Assembly (NCBI GenBank): GCA_938002085.1
Contig: CALLAT010000066.1
Coordinates: 1-64,000, forward strand
Direction: 5' to 3'
Origin: an uncultured Pseudanabaenaceae cyanobacterium
GTDB lineage: Bacteria > Cyanobacteriota > Cyanobacteriia > PCC-9006 > JAAUQQ01
DNA: 64,000 nucleotides
This document shows, piece after piece, positions 17,581 through 27,143 of the stretch (the stretch's first letter is position 1; every line of letters begins with the position of its first letter). The notes under the pieces are model-generated. The model was given only the letters and a program-made list of their open reading frames with translations. It did not search any database and was not told the DNA's origin. A program made the position numbers and the translations under genes.

Positions 17581-17940
17581 CTAGCTGAGGGAACGGGTTA
17601 GTTCAACCGTAATTGAGCCGCTAAAGTTTGGGATTGGCGGTGAGACCTTGGTCAGGCGCACTTTCACTTGCTGACAAATGTTGAGTTCTAGCAAGGTTTG
17701 AGCGATCGCCCCTGCCAACCGCTCGACTGTCTTAAAGACTTGCTGTTCAATGACATCGCGCACTGCTTCGATGACCTGGCGATAGTCTGCGGTGTCATCG
17801 AGGCGATCGCTCTGGGATGCTGCGGTTAGATCCAGCCACAGCGTCAGACTCACTTCAAACCACTGCCCCAGTCGGGTTTCCTCTGGTAAATACCCCGTGT
17901 AGCCGTAGCAACGGAGGTCATTGATGTGGAGCTGATCCAT
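17581..17940 (-). CDS. folB: Dihydroneopterin aldolase
   Basis: A 119-residue protein of normal FolB length. It starts MDQLHINDLRCYGYTGYLPEE, with the conserved Tyr-Gly and Glu of the pterin site, followed by GQWFEVSLTLWLDL. An ADYRQV segment precedes the helix, and VRLTKVSPPIPNFSGSITVEL at the end carries the invariant Lys and Pro-Pro-Ile-Pro. It cleaves dihydroneopterin to 6-hydroxymethyl-dihydropterin in folate synthesis. It lies 114 bp downstream of proA on the same strand, with a nested hairpin between them. Confidence 0.92.
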   Translation of the reverse strand: MDQLHINDLRCYGYTGYLPEETRLGQWFEVSLTLWLDLTAASQSDRLDDTADYRQVIEAVRDVIEQQVFKTVERLAGAIAQTLLELNICQQVKVRLTKVSPPIPNFSGSITVELTRSLS

Positions 17941-17995
17941 AGGGGAGAGAAGGCTGCGGGCGACAGGTTCAGAAAATAAACAAAGTTCCGAGATC

Positions 17996-18053
17996 GGGAA
18001 TTTATCATGGTTGAGCAGGCACTAATCGTGCAGCCCATAAACCATGACTCCCG
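17996..18053. other. Nested inverted repeat between folB and proA
   Basis: Outer arms CGGGA/TCCCG (17996-18000, 18049-18053), middle arms TCATGGTT/AACCATGA (18005-18012, 18040-18047) and an inner GCAC/GTGC hairpin nest inside each other. It starts 1 bp past the proA stop, so it could be a weak proA terminator or a folB leader structure. No T run is present. Confidence 0.5.
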
Positions 18054-18054
18054 A

Positions 18055-19371
18055 CTAAAAATCCTCATGGAGGAAGGGCTTGGCATTTTCTCCCACATAG
18101 CTGGCTGCCACATGGCCATCGCCCACCATTTGGTACTTGTAGGTCACGAGGCCCTCCAATCCCACAGGCCCCCGAGGCGGTAGCTTCTGCGTGCTAATGC
18201 CGACCTCCGCACCAAAGCCATAGCGAAAACCGTCGGCGAAGCGAGTAGAACAATTGTGATACACACCAGCGCTATCAACCCGGCTCATGAAGGTCTGAGC
18301 TGCTTCGCTATTTTCAGTCACAATGCAATCGGTATGGTGGGAGCCATAGTAATTGATGTGATCAATTGCTTCATCTAGGCTGTCTACGACTTTCACCGCT
18401 AGAACGAGATCGCTGTACTCGGTGGTCCAGTCTTCTTCGGTAGCGGCTTCTAGTTTATAGGCTTCACCCAAAGCTGCCCGGACCCGCTCATCACAGCGCA
18501 GCTGAACCTTCACGTTTTGCAGGGCATTAAAGACCTTCGGCAACAGAGTCTCAACCAAACTTGAATGAACTAACAGGGTCTCGATGGCATTGCAAGCTGC
18601 AGGATATTGATGCTTGGCATCAAAGGCAATGCGAGCTGCCTTTTCAACTTCTGCCGTTTCATCTAAATACAGATGACAAATGCCATCGGCATGGCCCAGT
18701 ACGGGAATGCGGGTGTTGTCCTGAACATATTGAACAAAGGAATTTGAGCCCCGAGGAATAATCAAATCCACATCCCGATCAAGCTTCAGCAGCTCGGCAA
18801 TTTCAGAGCGACTTGTAAGGAGTTGAATCGCTGCGGGATCAATCCCAGCATTTCTCAGCCCGGTTTGGATGGCTTGGACGATCGCCTTGCAAGATCGCAC
18901 CGCCTCCCGACCTCCTTTCATGATGGCGCCATTGCCGGACTTGATGGCGAGGGAAGCAATCTGAATTACCGCATCGGGCCGGGCTTCAAAGATGATCCCT
19001 AAAACCCCTACGGGACAGGCCAAGCGGCGTAAGACTAGCCCATCATCGATGCGTCGTTGAATCTGGACTTGCCCAATGGGATCAGCAAGGCGAGCCACGT
19101 CTCGTACCCCGGCGATCGCCCCGGTTAACTTAGCCCCCTCCAGCTTCAGTCGGGCATAGAGTGCGGCTGAAATTTGTTCGACTTTCGCAATCTCGCGATC
19201 CGCGCGGTTCGCAGCCTGAATATCGGCTTGAGCTGCCTCTAGGGCCTGGGCGATCGCCTCCAAAGCCTGGTTGCGTTGTTCCGTAGAAAGCGCCGCCAAT
19301 TGCTGAGCAGCTCGGCGAGTCTGCTTAGCCAGCTCAGGCAGGGGCAAATTGCGAGAAGAGATCGCGGTCAT
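18055..19371 (-). CDS. proA: Gamma-glutamyl phosphate reductase
   Basis: A 438-residue protein of the aldehyde dehydrogenase superfamily. It reduces glutamyl 5-phosphate with NADPH to the semialdehyde in proline synthesis. Family motifs are [26 protein letters not shown] (without the gap, cofactor domain), [12 protein letters not shown], and the catalytic C260 in [12 protein letters not shown]. The C-terminal [17 protein letters not shown] and RGPVGLEGL segments are typical of ProA. The start is the ATG at 19371, giving the usual N-terminal helix. proB is not adjacent. Confidence 0.97.
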   Translation of the reverse strand: MTAISSRNLPLPELAKQTRRAAQQLAALSTEQRNQALEAIAQALEAAQADIQAANRADREIAKVEQISAALYARLKLEGAKLTGAIAGVRDVARLADPIGQVQIQRRIDDGLVLRRLACPVGVLGIIFEARPDAVIQIASLAIKSGNGAIMKGGREAVRSCKAIVQAIQTGLRNAGIDPAAIQLLTSRSEIAELLKLDRDVDLIIPRGSNSFVQYVQDNTRIPVLGHADGICHLYLDETAEVEKAARIAFDAKHQYPAACNAIETLLVHSSLVETLLPKVFNALQNVKVQLRCDERVRAALGEAYKLEAATEEDWTTEYSDLVLAVKVVDSLDEAIDHINYYGSHHTDCIVTENSEAAQTFMSRVDSAGVYHNCSTRFADGFRYGFGAEVGISTQKLPPRGPVGLEGLVTYKYQMVGDGHVAASYVGENAKPFLHEDF

Positions 19372-19956
19372 GGCAGGTGCTCACACAAAACGAATACGAA
19401 CTGACTTTAGAGTGGGGAGCATCTCTAATACTGACCCCACACCATCCTCAAAACCATTTCCAAAGTCTTTCCCGTGACCGGAATCCTTTCGGCAAGAGAT
19501 GAAGTCTTATATGGTAACGGCAACTGAATCTGATTTTACGGGATCACTTGTCTCTCCTAGATGAATGCTGAAGCTACAGGTGCTTGAGTCTTTCTTGGCA
19601 AAGGAGAGGTTCGGCCCCCTACTGATCGTTTAGGGGGTGAGCCAATACATGGGTCTTCGCCATCTTGGCGAATGCTAAGACATCCGGCAAAATACTCAAT
19701 ACCAGAGGCTTTCAGGGCTTTTACTATTACAGATTATTGGATATTTGGAGTTGGCTCCTCAACTCCAAATATATGTGGCATTGGCTTCTTTGGGCATTAT
19801 TTCCCCTCCTAAAAGTCCACCCCTTTAAACGCCCCACTTGCTAAGGCAAGAGGTGCTCTCACTATTAATAGGCGTGTTCCGCTTACTTCTTATTCTTAAA
19901 GACTTTCTCGACCACTCTCGCTTGATTGACGCTTTCAGCTCAACAGCATCTCTGCC
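19372..19956. other. Structured intergenic region between proA and a secreted-protein gene
   Basis: A 585-bp divergent intergenic region. Besides promoters it holds several hairpins: a 7-bp stem TTCGCCA/TGGCGAA at 19656-19672, a CCCCCTA/TAGGGGG pairing just upstream, and a perfect 13-bp stem at 19741-19772. I see no ORF worth calling. A small RNA or long structured leader is possible but I recognise no known family. Confidence 0.45.
19741..19772. other. Perfect 13-bp hairpin in the proA upstream region
   Basis: ATATTTGGAGTTG (19741-19753), loop GCTCCT, CAACTCCAAATAT (19760-19772). It lies 185 bp before the secreted-protein gene. No T run follows directly, so it may be part of an RNA or a DNA-level element and not a terminator. 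Confidence 0.5.
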
Positions 19957-20718
19957 ATGAAGACGACTATGCTAAAACTCTCCACCATGGTCATGACCCT
20001 GTTGGCTATTGGGGTGGGGATTGATCTTCAAAGCAGCGGTACCCCCCAGCAGGCCCAAAGCTTCAATAGCTTGTCTACTGCCCTCCCAAGCCCTGGGTTA
20101 CAGGCTAGCAAAGTGCTTGAGCCAGTGCCTTCCACTACGCTGCATTCAGCCTTTGATCCCCTAATTATCCCCGGTCGCTCTGTAGGTCCGGTTACTGCCG
20201 ATACGAGCCATGACGACCTGGTCAAAATTTTTGACCCAGCACGTCTTGCTGACGTTGAAGCTCCGATGGGAGATGGCTTTGCCCGGCCTGGAACTCGGGT
20301 TGAGCTCAGTCAGAATCGTTCTTTCACGATTGTCTGGGCAGACGCCGATCGCACCCAAGTGGCAGAGGTTCGGGATATTGGCTCAGGGTGGCGGACTCCG
20401 GAAGGAATTCGGCCCGGCATGTCGATTGAGGAACTAGAAGCAGTCCTAGGCCCATTTCAACTCTCTGGTTTTGCTTGGGATTATGGCGGTACCGTCATGC
20501 TAGAAGGCACCACTCTTGATAGCTATGACTCTCAGTTAATCGTTCGCCTTCAACCCACCCCCGAAGATACCCACCAAACCCAAGCATTGAGAGAAGTTCT
20601 AGGGGATGAACTGGTGGATTCTGACCATGAAAGCTTCGATGAGATTCATCCTGTTGTAGACGAGATTATCGTGAGCCTGGCTAAGCCAAATCCATATAGT
20701 GGCCTAGGGCTATGGTGA
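19957..20718 (+). CDS. Secreted or lumenal protein of unknown function
   Basis: A 253-residue protein. Residues 1-26 look like a signal peptide: a basic start followed by LSTMVMTLLAIGVGI. The mature part holds two similar beta-alpha motifs, GRSVGPVTADTSHDDLVKIF and GIRPGMSIEELEAVLGPF. These resemble the G-x-x-x-G-M-T-x-x-E/D-V-x-x-x-L-G pattern of SmpA/OmlA-like folds. I do not recognise a named family. The protein is acidic toward its C terminus. It is convergent with the CTP protease gene, and the two share a perfect bidirectional terminator. Confidence 0.75.
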   Translation: MKTTMLKLSTMVMTLLAIGVGIDLQSSGTPQQAQSFNSLSTALPSPGLQASKVLEPVPSTTLHSAFDPLIIPGRSVGPVTADTSHDDLVKIFDPARLADVEAPMGDGFARPGTRVELSQNRSFTIVWADADRTQVAEVRDIGSGWRTPEGIRPGMSIEELEAVLGPFQLSGFAWDYGGTVMLEGTTLDSYDSQLIVRLQPTPEDTHQTQALREVLGDELVDSDHESFDEIHPVVDEIIVSLAKPNPYSGLGLW

Positions 20719-20762
20719 GCTAATTCTGCTTTTCTGAGCTGGGGAGATTTCAATGCTCTCTC

Positions 20763-20807
20763 ATCAAAAAGGAGCCGAGGTACAGCGTACCTCGGCTCCT
20801 TTTTGAT
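20763..20807. terminator. Bidirectional terminator, secreted protein / CTP protease
   Basis: A perfect 21-bp stem (20763-20783 with 20787-20807) around the loop AGC. A5 on the left and T5 on the right lie inside the stem, so it can terminate transcription from both sides. Confidence 0.95.
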
Positions 20808-20832
20808 CCGTTTAGAAAAGAGCAATCAGTTC

Positions 20833-22092
20833 CTAAAGTTGCTCGCGAATTAGTTCAAGTGCTTTTGCATATTGAGGATCTTCAATTGTGCCAATGGCAT
20901 CAGGGTCATTGGCTAGGCGCTCTTGATCATCCTTGGACAAAGCCACTTCAACGTCAGGGCTAATGCCTTTCTTGCTGATGTCTGTCCCCTTGGGGGTGTA
21001 GTAATGGGCAATGGTCACTGCAATGCCAGAACCATCAGATAGGGGATGGAGGGATTGCACCAATGCCTTGCCAAAGGTTGGACTGCCCACAACGATGGCC
21101 CGCTCATTATCTTGCAATGCGCCAGTCAAGATTTCGCTAGAACTCGCAGAGCCCTTATCCACCAAAACGGCCAAGGGAAGATCTGTCAAAGCAGAGTTGT
21201 CTGCCTTGATGTGCTCCTCTCGCTCTTCCCGATCTACGGTTTGAACAATTTCTCCTTCTTTCAGCCACATGCGAGCAATGTCAATGCCAGCATAGAGAAG
21301 ACCACCGGGGTTACCCCGCAGGTCGAGGACAAATGCATCAGCACCTTCTGAATTCAGATCCTTAATGGCAGCCTGCATTTCTTCTGCGGCGTGGGCGGTG
21401 AACTGGCTGAGGCGAATGTAGCCCACGCGAGCGCCATCTTCTTGGCGGACGCTGTGCTCAACGCTGGGAATCTCAATGCGAGCGCGGGTGAGCTTGCGCA
21501 CAACCTTGCGGCCTTCGCTGCGGAATTCCAGGCTAATACTGGTACCGACTTCGCCACGAATCTTTTCTGCAGCTTCTTCAACGGTCATCCCCTGGGTGGG
21601 AACGCCATTGATCTTGAGGATTTGGTCGCCTGCCTTGACCCCAGCCGCCATGGCGGGCGAGTTTCTGATGGGAGCTGAGACCGTGAGAATCTTGGTATCT
21701 TCATCCTGAGTGAGACGCATGCCCACACCAGAGAGTTCACCAGAGGTTTGGTTGGTCAGGGATTCATACTGCTTCTGGTCCATGAAGCGTGTGTAGGGAT
21801 CCTCAAGACTCTTGAGAGCTGTGCGGAGGGCCTCATAGGCGTCTTCGCGAGTGCTGTAATCCTCTTGCAGCAAGTCACTACGGACCTCTTGCCAATTTTG
21901 AGAGTTGAATGACGGGTCAACATATTCCCGATTCACAATCTGCCAAGCCTGATCGACGATCGCCTTGGGACTTTCTTGCCAAGCTGCTCGAACAGAACTA
22001 CCCGGTGCGAGCAGTGAGACAGAGAACGTTGTTGCGATCGCTCCCGCAAACAGCATCGCTTGGGTGGGTGAAAAGGATTTGAATAGCTTCAT
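20833..22092 (-). CDS. ctp: Carboxyl-terminal processing protease (S41 family)
   Basis: A 419-residue protein. Residues 1-36 form an export signal (LFAGAIATTFSVSLLAPGSS). A PDZ domain follows at about 120-195 (GVGMRLTQDEDT, GVKAGDQILKING). The S41 core has VGYIRLSQF, DLRGNPGGLL, the catalytic serine S317 in KGSASSSE and the lysine K342 in TFGKALVQS, exactly 25 residues apart as in CtpA and Prc. These proteases trim C termini; the CtpA paralogue matures photosystem II D1, while CtpB and CtpC have other substrates. Cyanobacteria carry several, and the sequence alone does not tell which paralogue this is. It should act in the lumen or periplasm. Confidence 0.93.
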   Translation of the reverse strand: MKLFKSFSPTQAMLFAGAIATTFSVSLLAPGSSVRAAWQESPKAIVDQAWQIVNREYVDPSFNSQNWQEVRSDLLQEDYSTREDAYEALRTALKSLEDPYTRFMDQKQYESLTNQTSGELSGVGMRLTQDEDTKILTVSAPIRNSPAMAAGVKAGDQILKINGVPTQGMTVEEAAEKIRGEVGTSISLEFRSEGRKVVRKLTRARIEIPSVEHSVRQEDGARVGYIRLSQFTAHAAEEMQAAIKDLNSEGADAFVLDLRGNPGGLLYAGIDIARMWLKEGEIVQTVDREEREEHIKADNSALTDLPLAVLVDKGSASSSEILTGALQDNERAIVVGSPTFGKALVQSLHPLSDGSGIAVTIAHYYTPKGTDISKKGISPDVEVALSKDDQERLANDPDAIGTIEDPQYAKALELIREQL

Positions 22093-22570
22093 GTGTATTC
22101 TGCTAGCAGAAGCGACTTAGGTAGAATTGTAATGCCTGAACTAATGATGTCGAGTGACATAAGTAACGGCATTACGTTACGTAGCAAGCGTGAACCGTTC
22201 ACATAAGAATTATCTGAGAAATGTTGAAGAAATGCACCGAAATCGGCAATAGTTCAGCATTTTGACCAGATGCTCTCCCAGGTTAAAAGGAAATTTCTCA
22301 GAACCCCATGGGGCTGTGCCAGTTCCATAAGGTGGATGAAGCTCACTGAGTTCAGGTGGTCGCCTTCAGGTCAGTTCGCCGGTTGAAAATCCAACTTACG
22401 ATCAACGCAAAGCTAATCGTTCTTCGAGGCTCGGGTTAATGGATCAGCTTAAAACGGCCACGCAAAATTATCCGATTTAGGATAACAAGCGTGTGAAAGC
22501 AGTTGCAGCTTCACCTACATAGGAGAAGCCAGGCGATCGCCGCTTCCCCCATGCCATTCTCTTTAGACCC
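22093..22570. other. Divergent promoter region, CTP protease / YdcF-like gene
   Basis: 478 bp. Contains a small inverted repeat GTAACG-6 bp-CGTTAC at 22163-22180, about 75 bp upstream of the protease start, which could be an operator. Otherwise I see nothing recognisable. Confidence 0.4.
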
Positions 22571-23281
22571 TTGCCCCCAGTACAAAAGTTCCGCCAAACT
22601 CGCCAATACTGCTCTATTGCCCTCCTGGCATTGGTGATGGGTTTGCTCCTCCACCGCAGCATTCAGCTCTACCAAGCTGCCCATCAGCCTATCGATGCCG
22701 TATTGGTGTTGGGCGGTAGTATTCGCCGGGAAATGGCAGCAGCAGAGCTGGCTCGTGACAATTCCCAACTGCCGATTTTGATCTCTGCGGGCTCTCCCGT
22801 TCCCTGCGTCTGGGCCATTTTTGAGCGGGAAGCTTCAGCTTCTATGACGGAGCTGGGTGATGCGGACCCCAAGTCGAAAATCTGGTTGGAATCCTGCGCA
22901 ACCTCAACATTGGGTAACTATCGCTTCAGCCTGCCCATTATGAAAAGTTGGGGGGCCCATCATATTCAGCTCATGACTTCCGGCACCCATCAGTTGAGAG
23001 CGACAGGACTGGGACGAATTATCTTGGGTAGCCATGGGCTTTGGCTCAGCCCAACTCCAGTGGCGGAGACCGGGCGCCCTGGCAATCAAGAATCTCGGTT
23101 GAAAACCCTCTTGGATTGGTCGCGCGGACTGGCTTGGGCTTTAATCAGTCAGCTGTACAGTCCTGAGTGTGAGGGGCTAGTACGTCTCGACCAAGTTGTT
23201 TTGGAAGATTGGGTTGATCGTGATTTTGAATGTGAGCATCAAGGCCAAGTCGAGCTACCAGACCTCTTTGCAGAGCCATAA
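22571..23281 (+). CDS. YdcF/SanA-like DUF218 membrane protein
   Basis: A 236-residue protein starting at TTG 22571. No ATG or GTG occurs in frame between the upstream stop at 22520 and this point. Residues 12-28 (YCSIALLALVMGLLLHR) form one membrane segment. The DUF218 signature follows: DAVLVLGGSIRREMAAAELA, PILISAGSP, LESCATSTLGNYRFSLPIM, and LMTSGTHQLRAT where many members have a His-Xaa-x-R motif. The family (ElyC, SanA, YdcF) is linked to envelope integrity and lipid-carrier metabolism in other bacteria. The extracytoplasmic domain is inferred. The start is the least certain part. Confidence 0.8.
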   Translation: MPPVQKFRQTRQYCSIALLALVMGLLLHRSIQLYQAAHQPIDAVLVLGGSIRREMAAAELARDNSQLPILISAGSPVPCVWAIFEREASASMTELGDADPKSKIWLESCATSTLGNYRFSLPIMKSWGAHHIQLMTSGTHQLRATGLGRIILGSHGLWLSPTPVAETGRPGNQESRLKTLLDWSRGLAWALISQLYSPECEGLVRLDQVVLEDWVDRDFECEHQGQVELPDLFAEP

Positions 23282-23595
23282 TCTCTAGTCACACCGGAGC
23301 TGTCGCCATGGCCCCATATCTTTGTGGCTTTCCTCGCTTTTCAGTCATCTTCAATCTGAACGATGATGCCTCAAACCTATAGCCCCCAAGGTGTTTTGGG
23401 AAATCTAACTTTATCGCTGGTTGCTGCAACTACAGCACCCAAAAACACCAAGATCCGGGTGTTTTTGTTTCTAGTACCGTGAGTCCCCCCGCTCAGGCCG
23501 TGCATCTCCATCCGTAAAGTTTCCTGAGGCAACCCCCTTGCCAAGGCCCTTGCTCTGGAGAGCTAATTCCATTCGCTCACGATTCCTTTGCTGCC
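23282..23595. other. Intergenic region with a terminator hairpin
   Basis: 314 bp between the YdcF-like gene and the next plus-strand gene. Only the hairpin at 23440-23467 stands out. Confidence 0.4.
23440..23467 (+). terminator. Terminator-like hairpin after the YdcF-like gene
   Basis: CAAAAACACC (23440-23449), loop AAGATCCG, GGTGTTTTTG (23458-23467), followed by TTT. A perfect 10-bp stem with its T tract inside. It lies about 160 bp after the stop. Confidence 0.7.
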
Positions 23596-24117
23596 ATGGT
23601 GACGCAGGTTTCTTCCACTTCCGTTAATCGAGATCGCCCACCCTTGCCAGTGGTGGCGACAGGGCTTTCCCAAAGTCAGCTCAAAAGGTCTCCTATGGCG
23701 CCGCCTCCCGCTCCTTCCCTGCTGGAAGGGACGTTGTTACCTCGCGATCGCCCACTGCATTCTGAGAGTTATAACTACCAAGCCCACATCACGGGGGCAG
23801 TCTTGTTTGATAGCAATGGACTCCCCCAGGAATACTTCACCACTTCCCAGAACAGCCTGGAAAATTGGGAGCAACTTGTTTTTCAGCTATTGGGGCTGCG
23901 CTGGTTGCTGATGTCTTCGCTAAACTTTGACAGTTTTGGTTTTGCCCGTGCTTCCAGCGGTCACCACACAGCAGTTCTGCTGCGTCAGCGAGAGACCTAC
24001 CTCGCGCTCTTAACAGAGAATCTTCAGGAAAAGGTCTACGACCTAGAGTACCGTCAGTGGCTTTTTAGCTTCAAACTGTCTGACTTACGCAGTGATGAGC
24101 GTTTTCAGTCTTTTTGA
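23596..24117 (+). CDS. Cyanobacterial protein of unknown function
   Basis: A 173-residue protein. The first 60 residues are polar and Pro-rich. A compact domain follows with alternating strands and helices: AHITGAVLFDSNGLPQEYF, then FQLLGLRWLLMSSLNF, then HHTAVLLRQRETYLALL. This order (strand with L-F-D-x-x-G-L-P, long helix, strand with V-L-L-R) resembles Roadblock/LC7-like or profilin-like folds. That resemblance is from pattern only. It is convergent with radC (stops 146 bp apart). No neighbour suggests a role. Confidence 0.65.
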   Translation: MVTQVSSTSVNRDRPPLPVVATGLSQSQLKRSPMAPPPAPSLLEGTLLPRDRPLHSESYNYQAHITGAVLFDSNGLPQEYFTTSQNSLENWEQLVFQLLGLRWLLMSSLNFDSFGFARASSGHHTAVLLRQRETYLALLTENLQEKVYDLEYRQWLFSFKLSDLRSDERFQSF

Positions 24118-24263
24118 TGGCGACGACGGGTGTCATCAGAAGTATGCAAGTTTTATCAACGTCTTTTTCCTCAAAGGTCTGATATAGGTCATCAAATGTC
24201 CTTTTAGATTGAGTCAGGGCTTGAGCAAGCCAGACTTCTGATGGCGTATGATGATGCGCTGGG

Positions 24264-24995
24264 CTAAATACCTTGGGGGTAGTCTTCCCAAAGGTCTGTG
24301 GATTGGCGGAGACTGCGAAACGAGCCTCCACCCAAGATCAAATGATCCAATAGGGGCAGACCCAAAATCTGTGCTCCATGGAGTAACTGCCCCGTCAGAT
24401 TAATGTCTTCGGCGCTAGGCTCGACGCTCCCAGAAGGGTGATTGTGAGCCACAATCACCCGAGTTGCGCCATTGCGAATCACTTCTCGGAAAATCTCCCT
24501 GGGGTGCGCCAAGGTTTCCGTTGCCGTGCCCACGGTAATCACCTGATTTCCAATGGGTCGGTTTTTGATGTCCAGCATCAGCACGGCAAAATGCTCCTGG
24601 CTTTCCCACATCAAGTCTGAAGCCAGGTAGGCCACGGCGGCTTCTGGACTTTCTAGGGGTAAACGCTCCAAAGGACGAGATTGGTACACTCGCTTGCCCA
24701 ACTCTAGGCCCGCCAAGATTGTGCAGGCCTTTGTAGGACCTACTCCCAGCACGGTTGTCAGTTCCGCTATGGAAGCTTCTCTGAGCACCGCCATGGGGTC
24801 GCGCTCGTTCTGCCCCAGGCTGTGGAGGATATACTCCCCCAGCCCCACTGCGGAGAGCTTTCCCGGCCCTTGCCCCGTGCGTAGCAGGATGGCTAATAAC
24901 TCTGCATTGGATAGTACGCGCACTCCATCCGAAATCAGCCTCTCTCGGGGGCGCTCCGATGCAGGCAAGTCAGCAACGCGAAGGCTGTAGGTCAT
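24264..24995 (-). CDS. radC: RadC/JAB-domain protein
   Basis: From the ATG at 24995 ([11 protein letters not shown]) the protein is 243 residues, the normal RadC length. An in-frame ATG at 25073 would add 26 poorly conserved residues. The N-terminal helix-hairpin-helix-like part has [25 protein letters not shown] and [10 protein letters not shown]. The JAB/MPN part has [16 protein letters not shown], the H-x-H-P-x7-8-S-x2-D metal motif of JAMM domains. RadC was first linked to DNA repair, but its real role is disputed. JAMM metallo-isopeptidase or nuclease chemistry is a family-level expectation. Confidence 0.93.
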   Translation of the reverse strand: MTYSLRVADLPASERPRERLISDGVRVLSNAELLAILLRTGQGPGKLSAVGLGEYILHSLGQNERDPMAVLREASIAELTTVLGVGPTKACTILAGLELGKRVYQSRPLERLPLESPEAAVAYLASDLMWESQEHFAVLMLDIKNRPIGNQVITVGTATETLAHPREIFREVIRNGATRVIVAHNHPSGSVEPSAEDINLTGQLLHGAQILGLPLLDHLILGGGSFRSLRQSTDLWEDYPQGI

Positions 24996-25169
24996 GTGGC
25001 TATTCTTTCCTGGGATGGCGATTGATTGCTTCGTCAATGGCGCCCCTGGACTCAAGATTGGCTGAGGAGTCAATCTCTAGAAATAGTACATAAGAACTTT
25101 TGGAATTCCGTATAAAGTTGAAATTTTGCTCCTCACTCTCGGCTAGCGAGCCGGTTTCGGATTGATCGC

Positions 25170-25201
25170 AAAAAGGCCTCCCGACAGTGCGAGAAGCCTT
25201 T
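25170..25201 (-). terminator. Probable terminator of the LCP gene
   Basis: On the minus strand, AAAGGCTTCTC pairs imperfectly with the GGAGGCC segment and is followed by five T. It lies 36 bp past the LCP stop. The stem has a bulge, so confidence is moderate. Confidence 0.65.
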
Positions 25202-25236
25202 CATTGCTGATGGTCAGAACATTGCCTACCGGGGCT

Positions 25237-26550
25237 TTACCAAGAAGGTGATTCCCAATCACTTCCAACTCGGATCGTCAGCTCTGATTCCAAATGTCCT
25301 GTAGAGGCTGAGTCAATTTGGCCAAGGGATAGGCGACGCTCTACCAGCTTGGCGGCATCTAAGTCGCCCTGTTGAACGATGATTGAAGTTTCTTCGACAA
25401 TATCGGGCCAGTCATTAACCACATAGACCGAGCTGAAGCCTAGCTCCCTTAGGTGATCGGCCATGTGGTAGGCCTGATCTGCATAGGTCGAGGCATTTTG
25501 AACTGCGATCGCCACATCATAAGGCGATTGGCTGCTGGAAACATTATCCCAACTGCGATCGTCCTGGGCCCAGCGACTCTGGGGCTCCACATTGAAATAG
25601 GAAGACAAGATGTCGTCCCGTTTAAACTCATCCATAATCCAGTAGCTGGAATTGAATTCTCCATACTCACTGGCCCGACCCGGTAGCATGACCATCTGCA
25701 TCTCGGCAGGTTCAAGCTGGAGACCAAAGCGGATGAGAGCCATTAGCTCATCGCCGCTGAGGTTGGTGTCGGTATAGTCCTGGGCAATGTTGAGTAGCTG
25801 AGGTAGGCGCGCCACGATCGTTGGATTGGTGAAACGCTTACGCAGGGCTTTCAACAGGGTTTGCTGACGCTGAACCCGACCAATATCGCCATAGGAGTCA
25901 TTGCGGAACCGGGCAAACTGCTCAGCTTCATCGCCATCCAGGGTCTGCCAACCTTCTCTAAGGTCAATCTCCAAGCCTTGGGTGTTATCGACGTAGTACA
26001 TGTCTTTGGGAACAAAGACCCGCACCCCCCCGATCGCATCCACAATTGCTCGAAAAGCTCCTGTATTGACTCGCAGATAGCGGTCAACTTCTACCTCGTT
26101 AAAGTTGTGGGTGACCACCTCCCGAGCCAAAGCAGGCCCGCCCATCCAGTTGGCATGGTTGACCTTGGTGCGTCCATATCCCGGTACTTCAACTTGGGTA
26201 TCGCGGGGAATGGATAGGACCGAAACCTGTTCGCTACCAGGGTCTAAATGGAGCAGCAACATCGTATCGCTGCGACCTGAAAAGCTTTCTTCTGAGCCCG
26301 GCTCTACATCGGGCACTTCATCAATGCCCATAACCAGGACATTGACCGGTCTCGCCAGGGGGCGCAATAACCCCCCTTCCTTGAGAATTTCCTCACCGTT
26401 TTCCCCAGCAATGCTTGGACTGGGCAAGGGGAGCCAAAGGGAAGTCGCAATCCCTACGGAAGCGGCCAGCACGGCACAGGTGGCGTAGGTCGAACGCCAA
26501 AAAAGTTTTTTGAGAGTAGAGGGTTGCTGGGCCGAAGCGGATTGATTCAC
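25237..26550 (-). CDS. LytR-CpsA-Psr (LCP) family protein
   Basis: A 437-residue protein. One N-terminal membrane segment lies at about 17-40. The LCP domain reads VNVLVMGIDEV, SDTMLLLHLDPGSEQVSVLSIPRDTQVEV (split here), then RTKVNHANWMGG. The conserved Arg and Asp residues that bind the pyrophosphate of lipid-linked substrates are present (GRSDTM, SIPRD, GDIGRVQRQQ). LCP enzymes move glycopolymers from a lipid carrier to peptidoglycan or a related acceptor. A C-terminal LytR_C-like domain follows at about 340-420 (VAIAVQNAS, HLRELGFSSVYVVND). It acts at the outer face of the plasma membrane and fits the envelope theme of this window. Confidence 0.93.
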   Translation of the reverse strand: MNQSASAQQPSTLKKLFWRSTYATCAVLAASVGIATSLWLPLPSPSIAGENGEEILKEGGLLRPLARPVNVLVMGIDEVPDVEPGSEESFSGRSDTMLLLHLDPGSEQVSVLSIPRDTQVEVPGYGRTKVNHANWMGGPALAREVVTHNFNEVEVDRYLRVNTGAFRAIVDAIGGVRVFVPKDMYYVDNTQGLEIDLREGWQTLDGDEAEQFARFRNDSYGDIGRVQRQQTLLKALRKRFTNPTIVARLPQLLNIAQDYTDTNLSGDELMALIRFGLQLEPAEMQMVMLPGRASEYGEFNSSYWIMDEFKRDDILSSYFNVEPQSRWAQDDRSWDNVSSSQSPYDVAIAVQNASTYADQAYHMADHLRELGFSSVYVVNDWPDIVEETSIIVQQGDLDAAKLVERRLSLGQIDSASTGHLESELTIRVGSDWESPSW

Positions 26551-27143
26551 AGATCGCGCATTTCCGTAGTCTGGACTGGATTCAAATGTAAATAAAGCGA
26601 CTCTCTGAGGCCAGGGGTTGAGCCCTCTACTGAGAAAGGTGCATTCTCCCTGTTTCGCTTTGGGTAAGGATTAATCAGGAATAATTACCTTGACTCTCCT
26701 AGTCAAGCTGAAGGTCACTCTAGATACACTAACCAGCTCTCTTGGGTTTATACAACTTTCGCTGCCCATGGCAAAAGTCTTCAGCTAACCTGGGTTCGAT
26801 AAAGAATCTAATCAGCTTTTGTCAATTTCGTTTATTAAGCTAAATTGCTTTGGGTTTATATTCCTTAACTGTTCTTACTATATCCCCTTCTTCATTGCAG
26901 GTCAGGTCCAATCCAGACATTCTCAATGGCTAGGCTGCATTGTTTGACGGGGATTGGTCTCAAAATTTGCTCGCTGGGTAAGGCTTCAGAGGTTCTGTTC
27001 TGAGCGAGCCCATGCCGACTGACCGACTTGGGGTAGGCTAAGCCAGTCTTGGGTCATGGTCGTATAGAACAAGCTTGATCGAGCCTCCATCCTGGGCATT
27101 GTTAATTCAGTAGACTCCAAGCAGCAAAGGAAGGTTTCACGAT
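26551..27143. other. Divergent promoter region, LCP gene / manC
   Basis: 593 bp, AT-rich in the middle. A modest hairpin, GCTCGC/GCGAGC with an inner TCAGA/TCTGA pair, spans about 26969-27009, 135 bp before manC, and could form in a manC leader. No ORF. Confidence 0.4.
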
